64,000 nt of DNA from Candidatus Zixiibacteriota bacterium (GTDB taxonomy: Bacteria; Zixibacteria; MSB-5A5; GN15; PGXB01). The stretch covers positions 19,053 through 83,052 of the forward strand of contig JAPLUR010000052.1 in NCBI GenBank assembly GCA_026397505.1, given 5' to 3'. Shown here piece after piece: positions 60,233 through 64,000 of the stretch (positions are counted from its first letter, which is position 1; every line of letters starts with the position of its first letter). The position numbers were made by a program, and so were the translations under genes. The notes beneath the pieces were generated by a model that saw only the letters and a program-made list of their open reading frames with translations, was not told the DNA's origin and made no database searches.

Positions 60233-61678
60233 TCAAAGAAATGGGAACATGGTTGCACGGGAGAGTTCCACCCAGTACTGCGGGAAACATCCCAGCAGCA
60301 GGGTGCCGGTGGCGGTAATCAGCAGCGCCAGAAGCAGGGCCGGGCGGTAGGCCACAGGTCGGAATTCCTGTTCCGGTTTCCCGAAATAGGCCGCCACTAC
60401 GACACGGAAGTAATAGTAAACGGAGACAAAGCTGTTCATGACGCCGATAACTGCGAGCCATATATATCCACTGCGCACGGCCTCCGAGAAAATATAAAAT
60501 TTGCCGAAGAAGCCGGCCGTCGGGGGAAATCCGGAAAGGGCCAGCATGAAAAGGGCCAGCAACGCCGCCAGATAGGGATGGCACCCGGAGAGGCCTTTCA
60601 TCTCGTCGATAAGAGCATTGCTGCCGATACGACTGTCGATGATAGTAATCACCGTAAAGGCGCCAAGATTGAAGAAAGTGTACGCCAGAAGATAATATAC
60701 GGCCGAGGAAACCGCACCCTCTCCCCCGGCGGTCAGAGCCACCAGAATGTACCCCGCATGGGCGATAGAGGAATAGGCCAGCATCCTTTTGATATTGCTT
60801 TGATATATGGCTAGGATATTGCCGACGGTCATAGTCAGAAAAGCGAGAATCCAAAGGAGCGAGGTAATCTCGGGGATCTGGGCAAAGCCGAAGATAAGAA
60901 TTCTAAGCAGAGCGGCAAATCCGGCCGCTTTCGGCGCCACCGAGAAATAGGCGGTGACCGGTGTCGGCGCCCCCTGATAGACATCGGGCACCCACATATG
61001 GAATGGCACGGCCGCCACTTTGAAACCGAAACCGATTAGAACCAAAAACGCTCCCGTATAAAGGAAGAGGCCGGAGTGAACTCTAAGAAAACTCAATTCG
61101 GCCGCGATTATTCGCAAATCGGTGGTACCGGCGGCGCCGTAGATCAAGGCGATGCCATAGAGCAGAAAGGCGGTGGCAAAAGCGCCGATTATGAAGTACT
61201 TAATCCCCGATTCATTGGAGTTGGGGTCATGACGGGCGAACCCGGCCATGACATACAAAGGTACCGACATTATTTCGAGACCGAGGAATATCACGATGAG
61301 ATCTGAACTGGAGGCCATGGTCATCATGCCGACGGCGGAGAAAAGGAGGAGTGCATAAAATTCGGGACGTTCCAGGCTACGGCCCTGCAGATAATTTCGG
61401 GCCATAAGCAGCGTTATGGCCGAAGCGGAAAGGAATATCACTTTGAACAGTACAGCAAAATTATCGACCTGGACCATGCCGTAGAATCCGGATTCGGGGT
61501 TGTTCCAGCGCTGTATCGAGAGGAAGATAGCCGCCAGAAGCGCCAGAAAAGCGGTATAGGCAATGACGCCTCTGTTTTTTATGATATTCCCCGCAATCAA
61601 GATAAGCATTCCGACGGCGAGAAGAAGAATCTCCGGCGCAATAATCCCGGGGTTTATGGTCGATAGATCAATTCTCAT
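60233..61678 (-). CDS. nuoN: NADH-quinone oxidoreductase subunit N
   Basis: The ATG at 61678 gives 481 residues with about 14 membrane helices. The antiporter-like core is typical of NuoN: LIVIFLGLEIMSVPLYVMAG, KYFIIGAFATAFLLYGIALI, KVAAVPFHMWVPDVYQGAPT, with conserved Lys and Glu residues in the proton channel, and YSSIAHAGYILVAL. It is one of the three proton-pumping arms of complex I. It follows the glutaredoxin-like gene by 39 bp; the SECIS-like hairpin of that gene lies in its upstream region. Confidence 0.95.
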   Translation of the reverse strand: MRIDLSTINPGIIAPEILLLAVGMLILIAGNIIKNRGVIAYTAFLALLAAIFLSIQRWNNPESGFYGMVQVDNFAVLFKVIFLSASAITLLMARNYLQGRSLERPEFYALLLFSAVGMMTMASSSDLIVIFLGLEIMSVPLYVMAGFARHDPNSNESGIKYFIIGAFATAFLLYGIALIYGAAGTTDLRIIAAELSFLRVHSGLFLYTGAFLVLIGFGFKVAAVPFHMWVPDVYQGAPTPVTAYFSVAPKAAGFAALLRILIFGFAQIPEITSLLWILAFLTMTVGNILAIYQSNIKRMLAYSSIAHAGYILVALTAGGEGAVSSAVYYLLAYTFFNLGAFTVITIIDSRIGSNALIDEMKGLSGCHPYLAALLALFMLALSGFPPTAGFFGKFYIFSEAVRSGYIWLAVIGVMNSFVSVYYYFRVVVAAYFGKPEQEFRPVAYRPALLLALLITATGTLLLGCFPQYWVELSRATMFPFL

Positions 61679-61694
61679 AATTACACTCAAGTTG

Positions 61695-61712
61695 GAGCAT
61701 CGCACCGATGCC
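61695..61712 (-). promoter_or_regulatory. SECIS-like hairpin of the glutaredoxin-like gene
   Basis: On the minus strand GGCAUCG-GUG-CGAUGCU (six Watson-Crick pairs plus flanking G-U and G-C) forms a stem with a 3-nt loop starting with G. The loop begins 21 nt after the UGA at 61727-61729; the hairpin therefore lies beyond the TAA stop codon. Confidence 0.65.
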
Positions 61713-61717
61713 CTCGC

Positions 61718-61951
61718 TTAAAATCCTCAGCCCCCACCAAAGCCAACGGTTACTTTTCCGTTCTCTACGATAATCGGCACTATGGCTTTTCCAGCGGACA
61801 GCCTGAGAGCTTCCTCTTTGGCTTCATCCGAAGAATAGACATCAATCTCCTTGAAAGAGATACCCTGACCCGTGTAATGCTCTTTGGCCGCGGCACAATA
61901 AGGGCAACCCGGCTTCGTGTAAATGGTGACATTTTTCATATTACTCGCCAT
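61718..61951 (-). CDS. Glutaredoxin-like UXX-star selenoprotein (UGA at 61727-61729 read as Sec)
   Basis: The frame encodes MKNVTIYTKPGCPYCAAAKE, with a CPYC glutaredoxin active site, then YTGQGISFKEIDVYSSDEAK, a VVPI-type cis-Pro segment (AIVPIIVENG) and VTVGFGGG. At this point comes TGA, followed by GGA TTT TAA in frame. Reading TGA as Sec gives the C-terminus GGG-Sec-Gly-Phe, with Sec third from the end, the hallmark of the UXX-star (seleno)protein family as I recall it. The start may be the ATG at 61951, overlapping nuoM by 11 bp, or that at 61939, 1 bp after the nuoM stop. It lies between nuoM and nuoN. A thiol-selenol redox role is likely; partner unknown. Confidence 0.85.
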
Positions 61952-63515
61952 GTATCTTCAGGCAAAAGTTTTGTGATTTCTCCATTCTAGAGGAATATTC
62001 CGGGAGAAGATTCTTCAATGCCTGCTGTTCCCTGGCCTTATTCACAATCTGGATAATATTCTTCACGGCCGGCTCCATCCGGACAAAGAACGGTTTGGGA
62101 TAGATGCCGATCCAGAAGATAAGAATCACCAGGGGTATTAGCACCAGCTTCTCGCGCCCGTATAGGTCGTGCAGGTTCTGATTGGCAACGTTCGTTATCT
62201 TGCCAAAAATAACCCGCTGCAACATCCACAGCATATAGCAGGCGGCCAGAATGACGCCGGAGGCACCTAGTACGGCATAGACCGGATTGACTTTGAAAGT
62301 CCCCAGCAGTATGAGAAATTCACCGATAAATCCGTTGGTGAGAGGCAAGCCAATGGAGGAAAGGGCCACAATCATAAAGAAAGTCGAGAAGACGGGCATC
62401 GATTTGGCTAATCCTCCAAAGTCCGCAATTTGCCGGGTGTGGCGTCGCTCATAAATCATCCCGACAATTAAAAAGAGAGCACCGGTGGAAATTCCGTGAT
62501 TTATCATTTGTATCACGGAACCCTCCAGGCCCTGGAGATTCAGCGCCATCATTCCGAGCATGACAAAACCGAGGTGCGATACCGAGGAAAAAGCCACCAG
62601 GGATTTGATATCGCGTTGCACCATCGCCACCAGCGCACCGTAGATTATACCGATAATGGCCAGCACCGAAATCAAAGGAACGAATTGCAGGGTGGCCTGC
62701 GGGAAAAGGGGAAGGCAGATGCGGATAAAACCGTAAGTACCCATTTTCAACAGCACTCCGGCGAGAATAACGGAGCCCGCAGTCGGCGCCTCCACGTGGG
62801 CATCGGGAAGCCAGGTATGGAAGGGCCAGAGCGGCACCTTGATGGCAAAGGCCAGGGCGAAAGCAAGAAACATATAGGTCTGCGCGCCCAGTGGAATGGG
62901 CATCTGATAGAGTTTCAAAAGGTCAAAAGTGTACTCACCGGTATATGTATGATACATGAAGAAAAGGTACAACAGGGCCACCAACATCAAGAGCGAGCCG
63001 AACATGGTAAAGAGAACGAACTTAATCGCGGCATAGACCCGGCGCGGGCCGCCCCAGAAACCGATAAGGAAATACATCGGTATCAGCATCGCCTCCCAGA
63101 AGACATAAAAGAGAAAGAGGTCCAGCGATACAAAGACGCCAAGCATCCCGGTTTCCAGGAGGAGCATGCAAATGTAGTATCCTTTAACGCCGGTTCTGAT
63201 GGCGCCCCAGGAGGATACAATTGCAATAAGGGAAAGTATCGTCGTCAGCATGATAAGCAGAAGCGAGATGCCGTCGATACCCAGATGATAGCTAATGCCG
63301 AATCCGCTTATCCAGGGAATATTGATTTCAAATTGCATGCCGTTGGCATAGGGGTCAAATCCGGCGTACAGGAATAAGGAAATAAGGAAAGTGATAAAAG
63401 CGATAATGATGGCGACCCCTTTGATGGAGTCGCTCCGACCGGGCGGAACAAGTAATAGCAGGCCGGCCCCTAACAGCGGGAAAAAGGTAACCAATGTCAG
63501 AATATCTATATTCAT
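61941..63515 (-). CDS. nuoM: NADH-quinone oxidoreductase subunit M
   Basis: The 524-residue antiporter-like subunit has about 14 helices, with LFLFYVFWEAMLIPMYFLIG, KFVLFTMFGSLLMLVALLYL, KVPLWPFHTWLPDAHVEAPT and LVAFSSVSHLGFVMLGM, all characteristic of NuoM, including the channel Glu of the FWEAM segment and the Lys of KVPLWPFH. It pumps protons as part of complex I. Its start is 1 bp after the nuoL stop (TGATATG). The last residues extend beyond the usual core as a basic tail. Confidence 0.96.
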   Translation of the reverse strand: MNIDILTLVTFFPLLGAGLLLLVPPGRSDSIKGVAIIIAFITFLISLFLYAGFDPYANGMQFEINIPWISGFGISYHLGIDGISLLLIMLTTILSLIAIVSSWGAIRTGVKGYYICMLLLETGMLGVFVSLDLFLFYVFWEAMLIPMYFLIGFWGGPRRVYAAIKFVLFTMFGSLLMLVALLYLFFMYHTYTGEYTFDLLKLYQMPIPLGAQTYMFLAFALAFAIKVPLWPFHTWLPDAHVEAPTAGSVILAGVLLKMGTYGFIRICLPLFPQATLQFVPLISVLAIIGIIYGALVAMVQRDIKSLVAFSSVSHLGFVMLGMMALNLQGLEGSVIQMINHGISTGALFLIVGMIYERRHTRQIADFGGLAKSMPVFSTFFMIVALSSIGLPLTNGFIGEFLILLGTFKVNPVYAVLGASGVILAACYMLWMLQRVIFGKITNVANQNLHDLYGREKLVLIPLVILIFWIGIYPKPFFVRMEPAVKNIIQIVNKAREQQALKNLLPEYSSRMEKSQNFCLKIHGE

Positions 63516-63516
63516 A

Positions 63517-64000
63517 TCACCTTAAGGCAAAATACCCAATAATCACAATCACACCCGCAAGAAAGATAGTGGTATAGGTTCTGATCGAGCCGGTCTGAAT
63601 CCGCCTGACGCCAAGCGACATATCACCGACCAGAATGGCCAGCCCGTTGAGGAGACCGTCAATGAGGATGACATCGATAATTTTCCAAAGAAAGAGCGAC
63701 AGTCCGACCAGCGGGCGAACAATGACAGCATTATATAATTCATCGATAAAGTATTTTCCATAAATCAGACGGTACAGGCCGGAGACTGATTTTTGAATCC
63801 TTCCCACCAGCCCGATGTTCTTCACATACAGATAATCTGAGAGATATATGGAAAGCAGTATCAGTGCCACCGAAACGACCATAAGAATCATTTCGGTATT
63901 GCCATTATGCACCGAAGCGGACAATGCCTGCGCTGATTCGGCTGCGGGATGCTCTCTCATCACCGGCTCGAGGAATTTTTCAAACTGATTGCTACCGCCA
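63517..64000 (-). CDS. nuoL: NADH-quinone oxidoreductase subunit L, C-terminal part (gene runs off the window)
   Basis: The frame is open through base 64000, so only the last 160 residues are seen. They contain the hydrophobic helices LILLSIYLSDYLY and TIFLAGVIVIIGYFALR and the NuoL-type segment KYFIDELYNAVIVRPLVGLS, which in NuoL lies by the long amphipathic helix HL and the final transmembrane helix. It is followed by nuoM, a glutaredoxin-like selenoprotein gene and nuoN. Confidence 0.9.
   Translation of the reverse strand, partial: GGSNQFEKFLEPVMREHPAAESAQALSASVHNGNTEMILMVVSVALILLSIYLSDYLYVKNIGLVGRIQKSVSGLYRLIYGKYFIDELYNAVIVRPLVGLSLFLWKIIDVILIDGLLNGLAILVGDMSLGVRRIQTGSIRTYTTIFLAGVIVIIGYFALR

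Overview
The window comes from a Gram-negative, probably anaerobic or microaerophilic bacterium of about 50% GC. Outer-membrane genes (a FadL-like porin, bamA, skp, lpxD, lgt) show the diderm envelope. Three secreted proteins carry dockerin-type repeats of the form GDVN...ITYLINYLYKGG, and one also ends in a YPNPFNP/FlgD-like tail. This combination is typical of the FCB superphylum and points to candidate phylum Zixibacteria or a close relative; that placement is an inference from gene content. Promoters, where visible, follow TTGACA-(16-18)-TATATT.

Layout. 1-8.1 kb: FadL-like porin end, creatininase, DUF2064 transferase, ccdA, degenerate response regulator, rhomboid protease, a small membrane protein with an in-frame UGA, CoA-binding protein, trxA, DUF885 protein. 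8.1-12.3 kb: a 1.4-kaa acyl-CoA dehydratase activase-type protein. 12.4-20.4 kb: a forward operon dtd-maf-rodZ-like-GT9-like-smc-ftsY-yjbQ-rlmH. 20.4-29.3 kb: one gene for a 2959-residue secreted repeat protein. 30-33 kb: putative lipoprotein and uvrB. 33.2-37.7 kb: rplU-bamA-skp-lpxD. 37.5-38.6 kb: zinc-ribbon membrane protein and ssb. 38.7-42.9 kb: nadE-rsmI-PAP2-lgt-DMT transporter. 43-44.3 kb: FG-GAP/dockerin protein. 44.5-49 kb: a reverse-strand run of DUF3566-like gene, gltX, a coiled-coil miniprotein, rubrerythrin, a rubredoxin-like miniprotein, a selenocysteine peroxiredoxin (prxU) and nadA. 49-52.3 kb: ADP-forming acyl-CoA synthetase and a truncated histidine kinase. 52.5-53.9 kb: purF. 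53.9-57.4 kb: an islet of palindromic repeats around a membrane-anchored HerA-like ATPase. 57.4-60.2 kb: subtilisin-dockerin protease. 60.2-64 kb: nuoN, a glutaredoxin-like selenoprotein, nuoM and the end of nuoL.

The main result is that three genes contain in-frame UGA codons that read best as selenocysteine. They are the peroxidatic residue of a peroxiredoxin (UGA at 46017-46019), the third residue from the C-terminus of a glutaredoxin-like protein inside the nuo operon (61727-61729), and a UxxxxC motif in a 60-residue single-pass membrane protein (5543-5545). Each UGA is followed within about 20-30 nt by a hairpin whose apical loop has G at position 1 or 2, as expected of a bacterial SECIS. 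Conventional gene calling truncates or misses all three. Together with trxA, ccdA, rubrerythrin and the rubredoxin-like protein they suggest a selenium-dependent thiol and peroxide defence spread through housekeeping operons.

I saw no rRNA, tRNA, CRISPR array, integrase or transposase in the window.
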